Below are positions 9,804 through 19,285 of a DNA stretch of 64,000 bases, in pieces (the first letter of the stretch is position 1; every line of letters begins with the position of its first letter). The DNA comes from Pseudomonas putida (GTDB taxonomy: Bacteria; Pseudomonadota; Gammaproteobacteria; Pseudomonadales; Pseudomonadaceae), in contig NZ_JANHLE010000006.1 of NCBI RefSeq assembly GCF_028682475.1, positions 124,001 to 188,000 of the forward strand. Reading direction: 5' to 3'. Made by a program: the position numbers and the translations under genes. Under the pieces are notes generated by a model. That model was not told the origin of the DNA and searched no databases. It was given only the letters and a program-made list of their open reading frames with translations.

Positions 9804-9819
9804 TATACTGGCGAGTATA
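9804..9819. promoter_or_regulatory. Candidate operator between mexJ and the TetR gene
   Basis: TATACT-GGCG-AGTATA is a perfect inverted repeat with six-base arms. It lies where a promoter for the pump operon is expected and next to a divergent TetR gene. Self-regulated TetR repressors with divergent pumps usually bind palindromes of this size. Binding is inferred. Confidence 0.5.
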
Positions 9820-9960
9820 TTAAATCAGTGAACTCCACCGGGGAAGCGTCAGGCCAAGAGAAAAAACGCATTAACAGGCTTTCGTTATGACGATATCTGC
9901 CTGCCCCACAGGGGGCGGCGATGTACCATGTGCACTTACCGGAATCTGTACAAGTTACCC

Positions 9961-10596
9961 ATGCCCAACGATCTCACCGCTCCCGTCGGCCCCGGCCGGC
10001 CCAAAGACCTGGCAAAGCGCCAGGCCATTCTCGAAGCGGCCAAGCAGCTGTTTCTTACGCTTGGCTATGCCAGCACCAGCATGGATGCGGTCGCGACAGC
10101 GGCAGGTGTTTCAAAATTGACGGTCTACAGCCACTTCAACGACAAGGAGACGCTGTTCACTGCAGCGATCTCGGCCACCTGTACGGTGCAGCTACCAGAG
10201 CTGATCTTCGAGTTGCCCGACGGCGTGCCGCTGGAGCAGGTGCTGCTCAATATCGGTTGTGGTTTCCAGGCGCTGATCAGCAGCGACCAGTCAGTGCAAC
10301 TGACCCGGCTGATCATGACCCTCGGCACTCAGGACCCCAAGCTCAGCCAGATCTTCTTCGAAGCCGGCCCGTTGCGGGTCCTGCGGGAGATGGAAGTGCT
10401 GCTGCAGCGTGTCGACCAGCGCGGCCTGCTGCGTATCGAGCATCCGGAGCGGGCGGCGGAACACTTCTTCTGCCTGCTCAAGGGCGCGCCGAACTATCGC
10501 CTGCTGCTCGGCTACGCCCCGGCCCTGGACGCCGACGCCGCCCAGGCCCATGTCGAAGAAGTGGTGAAGATGTTCATGCGCGCCTATCGGCCCTGA
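9961..10596 (+). CDS. TetR-family repressor, probable regulator of the mexJK-type pump
   Basis: A 211-residue regulator with an N-terminal TetR helix-turn-helix: GRPKDLAKRQAILEAAKQLF leads into ASTSMDAVATAAGVSKLTVY and the family-typical YSHFNDKETLF. The remaining helical part is the ligand-binding and dimer domain. It is transcribed away from the pump operon, which suggests it plays the part of MexL, although P. aeruginosa has two TetR genes at this site (mexL and a second one next to rsmJ) and only one is present here. The frame is open to an ATG at 9928, preceded by a G-rich stretch. I chose 9961 because the protein then starts like its relatives. The ligand is unknown. Confidence 0.8.
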   Translation: MPNDLTAPVGPGRPKDLAKRQAILEAAKQLFLTLGYASTSMDAVATAAGVSKLTVYSHFNDKETLFTAAISATCTVQLPELIFELPDGVPLEQVLLNIGCGFQALISSDQSVQLTRLIMTLGTQDPKLSQIFFEAGPLRVLREMEVLLQRVDQRGLLRIEHPERAAEHFFCLLKGAPNYRLLLGYAPALDADAAQAHVEEVVKMFMRAYRP

Positions 10597-11382
10597 TCAG
10601 CCCTTGAGGGCTTTTTTCGGGTAGATGTCGTAGCGGCTCGACTTGCCTTCCAGGCTGTGGCTGGGCTTGGGGCCGTCGATGATCGGCGCCTTGCGCGGGC
10701 GCTTGACCACTACCCGGTGGCTGGCCAGGGCCAGGGCGGCTTCGAGCAGCGCGGGCGCGTCGAGGTCATCGCCGACCAAGGGGCGGAACACGCGCATTTC
10801 CTTTTTCACCAGCGCGCTCTTGTCGCGGTGCGGAAACATCGGGTCCAGGTAGATCACCTGTGGCGGCTCACCTTGCCAGTTGCGCATGCGCTCGATGGCG
10901 TTACCGGTTAGCAGCTGCATGCGCGCAACGATCGGGCCGACCTCGGCGTCCGTCGCAGCCCTTGCCAGGCCGTCCTCAAGCAGCGCGGCAACCAGCGGCT
11001 GGCGCTCGATCAGAGTCATCTGGCAACCCAGGCTGGCCAATACGAAAGCATCCTTACCCAGCCCCGCCGTGGCATCGAGCACCTGCGGGCGCACACCCTG
11101 GGCAATGCCCACGGCCTTGGCAATCATCTGCCCGCTGCCGCCACCGAACACCCGCCGGTGCGCTGCCGCGCCTTCGACAAAGTCGACACGTACCGGGCCA
11201 GGCGCCTGCGGTCCGAGCTGCTGGATCTGCAGGCCGCTTTCGCCGACCTGCACAGCAAACGCGGCGTTATCGTCCGCCACAGGCAAGTCCAGGCGCTGCG
11301 CCCACTCTTGAGCCTTGGCCTGATAATCGGCTGTCAGTGCCTCGACCCGGATACCGCCGTCCGCCAGTTGCTCCACCTTCAA
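10597..11382 (-). CDS. rsmJ: 16S rRNA (guanine-1516-N2)-methyltransferase
   Basis: A 261-residue SAM-dependent enzyme of the RsmJ/YhiQ family, which methylates N2 of G1516 in 16S rRNA. The SAM site is seen in [12 protein letters not shown] (about residue 100) and the catalytic-type motif YLDPMFPH lies near residue 175. The C-terminal VVKRPRKAP segment is typical. Its stop codon directly abuts that of the TetR gene (TGA then TCA), so the two transcripts must overlap at their ends. The upstream neighbour is divergent, with 92 bases between start codons. Confidence 0.93.
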   Translation of the reverse strand: MKVEQLADGGIRVEALTADYQAKAQEWAQRLDLPVADDNAAFAVQVGESGLQIQQLGPQAPGPVRVDFVEGAAAHRRVFGGGSGQMIAKAVGIAQGVRPQVLDATAGLGKDAFVLASLGCQMTLIERQPLVAALLEDGLARAATDAEVGPIVARMQLLTGNAIERMRNWQGEPPQVIYLDPMFPHRDKSALVKKEMRVFRPLVGDDLDAPALLEAALALASHRVVVKRPRKAPIIDGPKPSHSLEGKSSRYDIYPKKALKG

Positions 11383-11474
11383 ATCCTGTACTCAAAAAAA
11401 TTAAATGATCGCCGGCCACGGCCGATATACGAAGTATTCGCTATTTTGCCAGACCTTCACGGCCCGCGACTGCC

Positions 11475-12095
11475 ATGACCGACATTCTTCAGCTCAGCTC
11501 AGGTTACCTATCGCCCGTTGGCGATTATGGCCGGCACAATACCCAGGCACTGGGCGGCGTCAGCCACCTGTGGCAGGATTTTTTTGCTCGCGCCCTGGCC
11601 GAGCAACAGGAACAAGGCAAGCCAGCAGACAGCGTCGCCGTCGAGCAATTCGACAAGGCAACAGGTGAGCCACTGGGCGGCAGCCGGGTCCTGACGCAGA
11701 TTCATACGCAGCGCCTGTGCAATGTCCAGGATACCGAGATCGCCCCGCCTGAACCTTTGTTCCTGCCGATCGCCGAGTTGGAACCGCAACTGCTGGAAAA
11801 ACTCGCGCCACCGTTCAGCGACGTTGAACTGATCGAACAACAGCGCCAGCTGGATATCAGCAATACCTGGGTTCGCCCAGTGGTCATGAGTCAGGGCCAT
11901 CCACTGCCTGAACCGGGACCTGCGCCAGCACCAAAAGCGCTGTACCTGCCAATCGCCGAGTTCGAGACAGAGCTGCTGGACAAAGCCCCTGAACCGTTCG
12001 ACGAACCGACCCTGGTGGCCCAGCAATCGGCACTCGACTTCGACACCCGCTGGGCCCGTCCGGTCGTGTTGAACAACGTACGCATCGCCGCCTGA
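11475..12095 (+). CDS. Hypothetical protein with an internal 44-residue repeat
   Basis: A 206-residue protein I do not recognise by domain. It has no signal peptide or membrane span. Residues 95-138 and 156-199 are two copies of one unit: each starts with L(F/Y)LPIAE, continues with a Glu-rich LL(E/D)K segment and a P-F pair, then a QQ motif, and ends with RPVV(M/L). The copies are separated by a Pro-rich linker. The N-terminal part contains HLWQDFFARAL, which looks like an amphipathic helix. It is divergent from rsmJ and convergent with the PEP-mutase-family gene. By position it corresponds to a Pseudomonas-specific hypothetical beside rsmJ. Confidence 0.75.
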   Translation: MTDILQLSSGYLSPVGDYGRHNTQALGGVSHLWQDFFARALAEQQEQGKPADSVAVEQFDKATGEPLGGSRVLTQIHTQRLCNVQDTEIAPPEPLFLPIAELEPQLLEKLAPPFSDVELIEQQRQLDISNTWVRPVVMSQGHPLPEPGPAPAPKALYLPIAEFETELLDKAPEPFDEPTLVAQQSALDFDTRWARPVVLNNVRIAA

Positions 12096-12112
12096 GCCTC
12101 AGCAGCAAGCGA

Positions 12113-12943
12113 TCAACGCCTGAACAGCGGGTTCAACTGATCGAACGGCATTGCCTGTTCGCCATAGGTAAAGGTGCCCTGGCCCAGGATTTCCTCGGCG
12201 CCCCGGTAAAACGCGCCGTAGGCTGCACGCATCAGCGACGAGCCGACACTGATGCGCCGCACACCCAGGTCCTGCAACTGGTTGACGCTCAAGTTCACGC
12301 CACGCATGCCCATCAGCACGTTCACAGGCTTGGGCGCGACCGCCTGGACCACCGCCCGTATTTCATTTGCCGTGCGTAATCCCGGGGCATACAGGACATC
12401 CGCCCCGGCTTCGGCAAAAGCCTGCAGGCGAGCAATGGTGTCGTCCAGGTCCATGCGCCCGTGCAGCAGGTTTTCCGCGCGGGCGCAGAGCATGAAGGGG
12501 AAGTCCAGACTGCGCGCAGCAACCACCGCCGCTTCAACCCGCTCCACCGCGTGGTGGAAGCTGTAGATCGGCTCATCGGGATTGCCGCTGGCATCCTCGA
12601 TGGAGCCGCCCACCAAACCCGCCTGCGCGCCCTGCAGAATTGCCTCGGCGCAGCCTTTGGGGTCATCGCTGAAGCCGTTTTCAAGGTCGGCCGCCACCGG
12701 CAGCGCCGTGGCATCGACAATGGCGCGGACATTAACCAGGGTTTCTTCCAGCGTCATGGCGCCTTCGGCGTCCGGACGCCCCAAGGAGAAGGCCAGACCG
12801 GCACTGGTGGTGGCCAGCGCCTCGAAGCCGAGGCTGGCCAGCAGCTTGGCGGACCCGGCGTCCCAGGGATTGGCAATGACGAACGCTCGCTCGCGTTCAT
12901 GCAGGGCTTTGAAGGCTTCGGCACGCAGGGTTTGCACATCCAT
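12113..12943 (-). CDS. Isocitrate lyase / PEP mutase family protein
   Basis: A 276-residue TIM-barrel protein of the phosphoenolpyruvate mutase and isocitrate lyase superfamily. The N-terminus has NPWDAGSAKLLASLGFEA and TTSAGLAFSLG, and the metal site region appears as DLENGFSD and SIEDASGN, where the acidic residues usually hold Mg2+. The loop normally containing the isocitrate-lyase KKCGH motif is absent, so this is more likely a C-C or P-C bond lyase or a carboxyphosphonoenolpyruvate-mutase-like enzyme with unknown substrate. The frame is open to a GTG at 12949, but a GGAG box fits the ATG at 12943 better. It is convergent with the repeat protein to its left. Confidence 0.8.
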   Translation of the reverse strand: MDVQTLRAEAFKALHERERAFVIANPWDAGSAKLLASLGFEALATTSAGLAFSLGRPDAEGAMTLEETLVNVRAIVDATALPVAADLENGFSDDPKGCAEAILQGAQAGLVGGSIEDASGNPDEPIYSFHHAVERVEAAVVAARSLDFPFMLCARAENLLHGRMDLDDTIARLQAFAEAGADVLYAPGLRTANEIRAVVQAVAPKPVNVLMGMRGVNLSVNQLQDLGVRRISVGSSLMRAAYGAFYRGAEEILGQGTFTYGEQAMPFDQLNPLFRR

Positions 12944-12976
12944 GATCACGACTCCCGGGCAGGCGGCAGGACGCGT

Positions 12977-13846
12977 TCAGAGCAAGCCGAGTTGTTCGGC
13001 TTCAGGCGCCCTGTCCAGTTCAGGCAAGGCCGGCAATCCCGGCAGACGTTCCATCAGGCCCCGATGGAAACGCTGCGCCAGGGCAGCGGCCAGGCGATTA
13101 TCGGCAGTATGCAGGAAAACGTAGGGGCTGCGCCCTTCCCCGATCCACGTGGCCACCTTGTCTATCCATGGCAGTAGAAACGGTTCATTGGCCGCCAGTT
13201 GCGGATGGCCGATAAAGCGCACCTGCGGATGCTGACTGAAGGCGGTGGGCCGTGGCGGTACCCGCGGCTTTTTCGATTGGGCATGGAGCACGCCCGGATC
13301 CGTCGAGGTACAGCTGAACAGTGCACGCGGATCCAGGCAGATACGCTCGACCCCTCGCCCCTGCAGCAAGCGATTGAGCAGGCGCTCTTCATCGCCCTTG
13401 GCGAAGAACGCAGGGTTGCGCACTTCGACCGCGACAGGCACATCGACTTCATCGAGAAAAGCGACCAGTTCGGCGATCCGCGCCGGGCCGAAGGTCGCCG
13501 GCAATTGCAGCCAGTAAGGCGCCACCCGTGATCCCAGCGGCTTGAGCAGTTCAATGAAGGTCTGCGCCGCGACCAACTGCCCGCGCAAGTCACCGCCGTG
13601 GCTGATATCGCCGGGGAACTTGGCGGTGAATCGAAAGTGCGCGGGCATGATCTGCGCCCAGCGTTCGATCGTCGCCGGGGCCGGTCGGGCATAAAAGGTG
13701 GTGTTGCCTTCTACGGCATTGAAAACCTGGCTGTAGAGGCCGAGAAACTCGCCGGTTTTAGCGTCCGCCGGGTACAGGTACTCGCGCCAGGCGTTTTCAC
13801 TCCAGGAGGGACAACCGAGAAAATAGGGAAATGTGGACAGACTCAT
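12977..13846 (-). CDS. DUF72 (YecE-like) protein
   Basis: A 289-residue TIM-barrel-like protein of the DUF72 family. Diagnostic stretches are the FLGCPSWSENAW start, FNAVEGNTTFYARP (about residue 45), the RFTAKFPGDISH segment, and the AVEVRNPAFF motif in the middle. Near the end, PYVFLHTADNRLA replaces the usual (Y/F)FNNHY-type segment. The biochemical role of DUF72 is not established; nucleic-acid-related functions have been suggested for some members. It is three bases downstream of the small gene at 13850-14137 and 33 bases before the PEP-mutase-family gene, so the three leftward genes look co-transcribed. Confidence 0.82.
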   Translation of the reverse strand: MSLSTFPYFLGCPSWSENAWREYLYPADAKTGEFLGLYSQVFNAVEGNTTFYARPAPATIERWAQIMPAHFRFTAKFPGDISHGGDLRGQLVAAQTFIELLKPLGSRVAPYWLQLPATFGPARIAELVAFLDEVDVPVAVEVRNPAFFAKGDEERLLNRLLQGRGVERICLDPRALFSCTSTDPGVLHAQSKKPRVPPRPTAFSQHPQVRFIGHPQLAANEPFLLPWIDKVATWIGEGRSPYVFLHTADNRLAAALAQRFHRGLMERLPGLPALPELDRAPEAEQLGLL

Positions 13847-13849
13847 CCA

Positions 13850-14137
13850 TCAAATGTACAGGTCCAACCCCAGCACTTCCATCTCCCAGTCGACAAAACC
13901 TGCGGTGGTCAGGTAGCTGGTCAGGGCCTGGGCGGTGCGTTTGTTGCGCGCCCGAGGAAAGATCATGTCCTGCTGCCGCGCAGGCAGTCCACCGCTGCGG
14001 GCCTGACCAGTGCTGGCCTGGGGCTGCACTTCGAACTCGCCGGGCAGATCCTCGTCCACGTCATCGCTGCGCACCGGCGCTTTGCGCGGGGCCCGTTTGA
14101 TCGGATAGGACTGTGAGGAAAATCCGTCGATACGCAT
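13850..14137 (-). CDS. Conserved hypothetical protein, 95 aa
   Basis: A small soluble protein without recognisable domain. The N-terminus (MRIDGFSSQSYPIKR) resembles the start of flexible, Ser-rich Pseudomonas proteins, the middle is Pro- and Asp-rich and probably disordered, and the C-terminal 30 residues (TAQALTSYLTTAGF and the EVLGLDLYI end) may form a helix and strand. A GAGAAG box precedes the ATG. It is the first gene of a leftward group with the DUF72 gene, and lies just downstream of tsaB as in other pseudomonads as I recall. No function can be proposed. Confidence 0.7.
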   Translation of the reverse strand: MRIDGFSSQSYPIKRAPRKAPVRSDDVDEDLPGEFEVQPQASTGQARSGGLPARQQDMIFPRARNKRTAQALTSYLTTAGFVDWEMEVLGLDLYI

Positions 14138-14267
14138 GGCGATCTTCTCAGGAGCGATGATGGCAATTTAGCAGCACCCGCGAACCTTCGCTAATGCCCG
14201 ACTGATAACTGGACCACAGTTCGGGCAAAAGGTTTTATTTGGCCTGGGAATAACCGACGAACAACAC

Positions 14268-14942
14268 TCAGCGCGCTTTCGGGGTCGCCACGTTGTCGCG
14301 CAGGTAGACCGGCTGCGCCTGGTCGGCGGCGATGGCCTCGCCGCGTTGCCAGGCGAAGGTAGCCAGGGTCAGCAGGTCCTGGGCATGTGGCAGCAGGCTG
14401 GCATCCTGGCCGCTCGGCGCCACCGCAATACGCTCAGCGTAGCCCCAACCCGTGCCGGCGCCAAACCATTCGCCGCTGGCGCCCTCAGGCAGAACCGCAC
14501 GCTCGGGTGCCAGCACCGCTTCGCTGCCCAGCAGGCGCATTTCGCCGCCGACGTTCTGATAGCAGCCCCAATACACCTCATCCATGCGCGCATCGATGGC
14601 CGCCGCAACCTGGCTTACACCCTGCTCACGCAAGGCACGCTGGGCCAGTACCGCGAGGTTGGACACCGGCAACACCGGGCGCTCAAGGGCAAAAGCCAGG
14701 CCTTGAACCACACCAATGGCGATGCGCACGCCGGTGAAAGCGCCCGGTCCACGGCCGAAGGCAATCGCATCGACCGCCGCCAGGGTGGTGCCTGCGTCGG
14801 CCAGCAACTGCTGGATCATCGGTAGCAGCTTTTGTGCATGCAGGCGCGGGATCACCTCGTAATGGCTGGAAACCTTGCCGTCATGCAGCAAGGCAACGGA
14901 GCAGGCTTCAGTGGCGGTATCCAGGGCCAGCAAGGTGGTCAT
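14268..14942 (-). CDS. tsaB: tRNA threonylcarbamoyladenosine synthesis protein TsaB
   Basis: A 224-residue ASKHA-fold protein. It dimerises with TsaD and, with TsaE and TsaC, makes the t6A37 modification of ANN-decoding tRNAs. Family signatures are LALDTATEACSVAL at the start, the HAQKLLPMI motif near residue 35 and GRGPGAFTGVRIA near residue 65. It lacks the metal site of its catalytic paralogue TsaD, as expected. It follows adk by 87 bases that contain the adk terminator, so it probably has its own promoter. Confidence 0.94.
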   Translation of the reverse strand: MTTLLALDTATEACSVALLHDGKVSSHYEVIPRLHAQKLLPMIQQLLADAGTTLAAVDAIAFGRGPGAFTGVRIAIGVVQGLAFALERPVLPVSNLAVLAQRALREQGVSQVAAAIDARMDEVYWGCYQNVGGEMRLLGSEAVLAPERAVLPEGASGEWFGAGTGWGYAERIAVAPSGQDASLLPHAQDLLTLATFAWQRGEAIAADQAQPVYLRDNVATPKAR

Positions 14943-14984
14943 CGGTGTATCCAGGCGAAAGAAAAAAGAGCGGCATTATAAACA

Positions 14985-15010
14985 ACAACGGCCCGCAAGC
15001 GGGCCGTTGT
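14985..15010 (-). terminator. Terminator downstream of adk
   Basis: A perfect 10-bp inverted repeat, ACAACGGCCC and GGGCCGTTGT, with a six-base loop, placed 20 bases after the adk stop. In the adk transcript it is followed by a T-rich but interrupted tract, so termination may be partial. Confidence 0.7.
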
Positions 15011-15029
15011 CTGCACTATCAAGTCGCAA

Positions 15030-15707
<678 letters not shown>

Positions 15708-15844
15708 TCAATGGAGTCGGCGCAGAGGGCCAAGTCCGGAATTGGGTCATGACCACAAATCGGTCAAAAGGCTGCTCAAGATACACAGCGCCTTCAAGCC
15801 ACACAAGCGGTCGAAAGTCGGAAAAACCCACACACCTCAGCGTT

Positions 15845-15884
15845 GCAAAGCACAGGTTGCGCCGAGCGCAACCTGTTGCTTTGC
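15845..15884 (-). terminator. Long hairpin after ppc, probable terminator
   Basis: An 18-bp stem with one bulged base: GCAAAGCACAGGTTGCGC pairs with the segment at 15866-15884 around a three-base loop. It lies 50 bases after the ppc stop. No long T run follows, so it could also serve mainly to protect the 3' end. Confidence 0.55.
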
Positions 15885-15933
15885 AAGCATTCTCCCCTCT
15901 CTTTGCAGCCCCTCGGCGGTGCGGCGATTTATC

Positions 15934-18561
15934 TCAACCGGTGTTGCGCAAACCCGCCGCGATGCCCGCCACAGTGACCAGCAGAGCCTGCTCCAGCGGG
16001 CTATCCAGAGCGGCTTCGCGCTGGCGCGACCGCGCCAGCAGCTCAGCCTGCAATAGATGTAGCGGGTCCAGGTAGGTGTTGCGCAGACGGATGAATTCCA
16101 GGGTCTCCGGGCTGTGCGCCAGTAGCACCGGCTGCCCGGTCAGGCCCAGCACCACCTGGCACGCCTGCGACAATAGGTCGCGCAAATGTGCACCCAAAGG
16201 TCGCAGTTCTGGTTGCACTAGACGTTCGTCGTAGGAGCGGGCGATTTCCGCATCGGCCTTGGCCAGGACCATTTCCAGCATGTCGATGCGGGTACGGAAG
16301 AATGGCCACTGTTCACGCATCTCGGCCAGCAGTTCACCTTGTCCTCTACGCAAGGCGTTGTTCAAGGCGGCCTCCCAGCCGAGCCAGGCCGGGAGCATCA
16401 GACGGGTCTGGGTCCAGCCGAAAATCCACGGAATCGCCCGCAGGCTTTCGATACCGCCGGCACGGCGTTTGGCCGGGCGGCTGCCCAAGGGTAAACGCCC
16501 CAGTTCCTGTTCTGGAGTGGACTGGCGGAAATACTCGACGAACTCAGGGTTGTCGCGCACCACGCCACGGTAGGCCTTGACCCCGTCGGCGGCCAGTTCG
16601 TCCATCAACGCACGCCAGGCTGGCTGCGGCGGGGGTGGCGGTAGCAAGGTCGCTTCAAGGACCGCCGCCAGGTACAGGTTCAGATTCTGTTCGGCGATGT
16701 CCGGCAGGCCGAACTTGAAGCGGATCATCTCGCCCTGTTCGGTGGTACGGAAACGCCCCGCCACCGAACCCGGCGGTTGCGACAGGATCGCCGCATGAGC
16801 CGGACCACCGCCACGCCCGACGGTGCCACCGCGGCCATGGAACAGCAGCAACTCGACCTCCTGTTCGCGGCAGATGCGCACCAGCGTTTCCTGGGCGCGG
16901 TACTGGGCCCAGGCAGCTGCCGTGGTGCCAGCGTCCTTGGCCGAGTCGGAGTAGCCGATCATCACTTCCTGCGGGCCATGCAGGGCGCTGCGGTAGCCCG
17001 GCAAGCCCAGCAGGCGCTCCATCACCGGGCCGGCGTTATCAAGGTCGGCGAGGGTTTCAAACAGCGGCACCACGCGCATCGGCCGTAGCACACCGGCTTC
17101 CTTGAGCAGCAATTGCACGGCGAGCACATCGGAGGCGGCACCGGCCATGGAAATCACATAAGAGCCGAGGGACGCAGCAGGAGCGGCAGCAATCTCGCGA
17201 CAGGTGGCGAGCACTTCGGCAGTCTCGGCCTGCGGCTTGAAATAGCCCGGCAGCAGCGGCCGCCGACTGTTGAGTTCCTGCTGCAGGAAAGCGATTCGTG
17301 CGTCTTCGTCCCAGTCGGCATAACGTCCCAGGCCCAGGTACTCGGTGATCTCACTGAGGGCTGCGGTATGCCGGGCGGCATCCTGGCGGACATCCAGACG
17401 GACCAGAAACAGGCCGAAGGTCACTGCCCGGCGCAGGCAGTCGAGCAACGGGCCATTGGCGATCACCCCCATGCCACAGGCATGCAACGACTCGAAACAC
17501 AGGTGCAGGGGCTCGAACAGGTCATGGTTATGCTGCAACACCAAAGACGACGGTGTTTGCGGCGACTGCAAGGCGCTGTGCGCCCAGGCACGAGTTTCGC
17601 GCAAGCGATCGCGCAACTGCTTGAGCAGCGCCCGGTAAGGCTCGGCAGAATCGCCGACCTTGGCCCTCAGCGCCTCGCTGGCCTGTTGCATGGACAACTC
17701 GGAGGCCAGGGCATCGATATCGCGCAGAAACAGGTCAGCGGCCATCCAGCGCGCCAGCAACAGCACCTCGCGGGTGACCGGGGCGGTGACATTGGGGTTG
17801 CCATCGCGATCACCGCCCATCCACGAGGCAAAGCGGATCGGCGCGGCCTCCAGTGGCAGGTGCAGGCCGGTGGCTTCATGCAGGGCCTTGTCGACTTTGC
17901 GTAAATGATGAGGGATGGCGTGCCAGAGCGAATGCTCGATCACCGCAAAACCCCACTTGGCCTCGTCCACCGGGGTTGGCCGGGTGCGACGGATCTCCTC
18001 GGTGTGCCAGGCTTCGGCGATCAGCCGCTGCAGACGTTCACGGATCTGCTCGCGTTCGGCGGGGATCAGGTCGCGATGATCCTGGGCGGCCAGTTGCGCG
18101 GCGATGGCATCGTATTTCTGGATCAGCGTACGACGCGCCACTTCGGTGGGATGGGCGGTCAGCACCAGTTCGATATTCAGCTTGCCGAGCTGCCGCGCCA
18201 AGGCATCGTCACTGTGTCCGGCAGCCTTGAGCCGGGCCAGGAGCTCGGGCAGCACCCGCGCCTCGAAGGGGTCGGGCTGGCCGGCGTCCCGGCGGCGAAT
18301 CAACTGATACTGTTCGGCGATGTTGGCCAGGTTGAGAAACTGGTTGAATGCCCGCGCTACCGGCAGCAGTTCATCTTCCGCCAGGTCATTGAGGGTCGAG
18401 CTCAACTGCTCGGCGCCACCGCTGCGATCCGCCTTGGCGCTGCGCCGGATGTCTTCGATTCTCTGCAGGAACGCTTCGCCGTGCTGCTCACGAATGGTGT
18501 CCCCCAACAACTCGCCCAACAAATGAACATCTTCACGCAAGCGCACATCGATATCAGTCAT
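15934..18561 (-). CDS. ppc: Phosphoenolpyruvate carboxylase
   Basis: An 875-residue enzyme that carboxylates PEP to oxaloacetate and refills the TCA cycle. Catalytic signatures are present in order: [11 protein letters not shown] with the essential His near residue 138, [21 protein letters not shown] near residue 545, and the Gly-rich loop [14 protein letters not shown] near residue 580. The frame stays open 71 codons upstream, but the start [20 protein letters not shown] is what relatives show, a GGAGACAAGG box precedes it, and the longer version would overlap the divergent gene at 18697. Usual allosteric control by acetyl-CoA and aspartate is known for the family, not visible here. Confidence 0.96.
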   Translation of the reverse strand: MTDIDVRLREDVHLLGELLGDTIREQHGEAFLQRIEDIRRSAKADRSGGAEQLSSTLNDLAEDELLPVARAFNQFLNLANIAEQYQLIRRRDAGQPDPFEARVLPELLARLKAAGHSDDALARQLGKLNIELVLTAHPTEVARRTLIQKYDAIAAQLAAQDHRDLIPAEREQIRERLQRLIAEAWHTEEIRRTRPTPVDEAKWGFAVIEHSLWHAIPHHLRKVDKALHEATGLHLPLEAAPIRFASWMGGDRDGNPNVTAPVTREVLLLARWMAADLFLRDIDALASELSMQQASEALRAKVGDSAEPYRALLKQLRDRLRETRAWAHSALQSPQTPSSLVLQHNHDLFEPLHLCFESLHACGMGVIANGPLLDCLRRAVTFGLFLVRLDVRQDAARHTAALSEITEYLGLGRYADWDEDARIAFLQQELNSRRPLLPGYFKPQAETAEVLATCREIAAAPAASLGSYVISMAGAASDVLAVQLLLKEAGVLRPMRVVPLFETLADLDNAGPVMERLLGLPGYRSALHGPQEVMIGYSDSAKDAGTTAAAWAQYRAQETLVRICREQEVELLLFHGRGGTVGRGGGPAHAAILSQPPGSVAGRFRTTEQGEMIRFKFGLPDIAEQNLNLYLAAVLEATLLPPPPPQPAWRALMDELAADGVKAYRGVVRDNPEFVEYFRQSTPEQELGRLPLGSRPAKRRAGGIESLRAIPWIFGWTQTRLMLPAWLGWEAALNNALRRGQGELLAEMREQWPFFRTRIDMLEMVLAKADAEIARSYDERLVQPELRPLGAHLRDLLSQACQVVLGLTGQPVLLAHSPETLEFIRLRNTYLDPLHLLQAELLARSRQREAALDSPLEQALLVTVAGIAAGLRNTG

Positions 18562-18696
18562 CAGCCTTGTCTCCGGCATTCCTGGAAAACCGCTCTGGTC
18601 CCAGAGTGCCCCACTACCGGTCATGCTTTCAAGGCAGACCAAAGGCGGCGCAGTAGCTACGCTGAAATCAGATCCCTGAGGATTGATGAGGTCATC

Positions 18697-19041
18697 ATGA
18701 AAATCCGTGAGCTTGCCCAGCACTGGGAACAGAACGCCAAAGGTCGCCTGAGCCCGACCGGCCATGTCCTGCACCTGGATGTGGAGTCGGCGGCGCGCCT
18801 GGCCGCGCTGGCTGAAATGTACCCCAAGCGCCGCCCCGAAGAACTGCTCGGCGAGCTGCTGGGCGCGGCCCTGGAAGAACTGGAAGCGAGCTTTCCCTAT
18901 ATCCAGGGCCAGCAGGTGATCGCCACTGACGAAGAAGGCGACCCGCTGTATGAAGACATCGGCTCGACCCCGCGCTTCCTTGCCCTGTCCCGTCGCTACC
19001 TGCAGGACATGAGCAGCCGCAAGGACGAATCAACCCACTGA
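18697..19041 (+). CDS. Conserved hypothetical protein, 114 aa
   Basis: A small helical, acidic protein. The N-terminal half ([19 protein letters not shown], then [20 protein letters not shown] and the [16 protein letters not shown] helix) looks like a ribbon-helix-helix or antitoxin-like fold, but I cannot assign a family with certainty; automatic pipelines sometimes call such genes pilin-assembly proteins. The C-terminal half has a [10 protein letters not shown] segment. GAGG lies six to nine bases before the ATG. It is divergent from ppc with 135 bases between the starts, and a perfect palindrome follows its stop. Confidence 0.75.
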   Translation: MKIRELAQHWEQNAKGRLSPTGHVLHLDVESAARLAALAEMYPKRRPEELLGELLGAALEELEASFPYIQGQQVIATDEEGDPLYEDIGSTPRFLALSRRYLQDMSSRKDESTH

Positions 19042-19059
19042 CACCCTCCTCCCTGAGCC

Positions 19060-19081
19060 GGTACGCGGGCGCCCGCGTACC
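19060..19081. terminator. 22-bp perfect palindrome after the 114-aa gene
   Basis: GGTACGCGGGC followed at once by GCCCGCGTACC. It lies 18 bases after the stop codon and could form a very stable stem, but no T run follows. It may be a terminator stem, a 3' end protector or a protein site. Confidence 0.45.
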
Positions 19082-19112
19082 ACGGCCAGCGCCTGAAGTT
19101 CCGGAAAAAACC

Positions 19113-19132
19113 TACTGACCGATCAGTCAGTA
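19113..19132. promoter_or_regulatory. Palindrome resembling a TetR-type operator
   Basis: TACTGAC-CGATCA-GTCAGTA has perfect seven-base arms. It lies 153 bases before the lipoprotein gene at 19286, upstream of the possible AlgU promoter. Palindromes of the TGACCGATCAGTCA type are common TetR-family sites; the binding protein is unknown. Confidence 0.4.
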
Positions 19133-19161
19133 AAACCCGCGATCCTGCGGCAATTTTTTCT

Positions 19162-19189
19162 GAACTATTGAAAAAACGCCCCGGTCACA
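19162..19189 (+). promoter_or_regulatory. Candidate AlgU (sigma-E-type) promoter of the lptF operon
   Basis: GAACTA at 19162-19167 and TCACA from 19185 are separated by 17 bases, close to the AlgU consensus GAACTT-N16/17-TCTGA. A start near 19195 would leave a leader of about 90 nt. In P. aeruginosa lptF is reported to be AlgU-dependent, which fits. Confidence 0.45.
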
Positions 19190-19285
19190 GCCAGTAGCCA
19201 TCATGGCAAAACCCTCCAGCCACCAAGGCCAGCGGGCGGCGCCAATGGACTGTTACGGAATTCGTTGTTCATCAGGAGTGATCCA

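Noticed and set aside
17905..18696. Long upstream extension of the 114-residue gene over ppc
   Set aside because: The extension is antisense to the start of ppc. The ATG at 18697 with a GAGG box gives a compact, plausible product.
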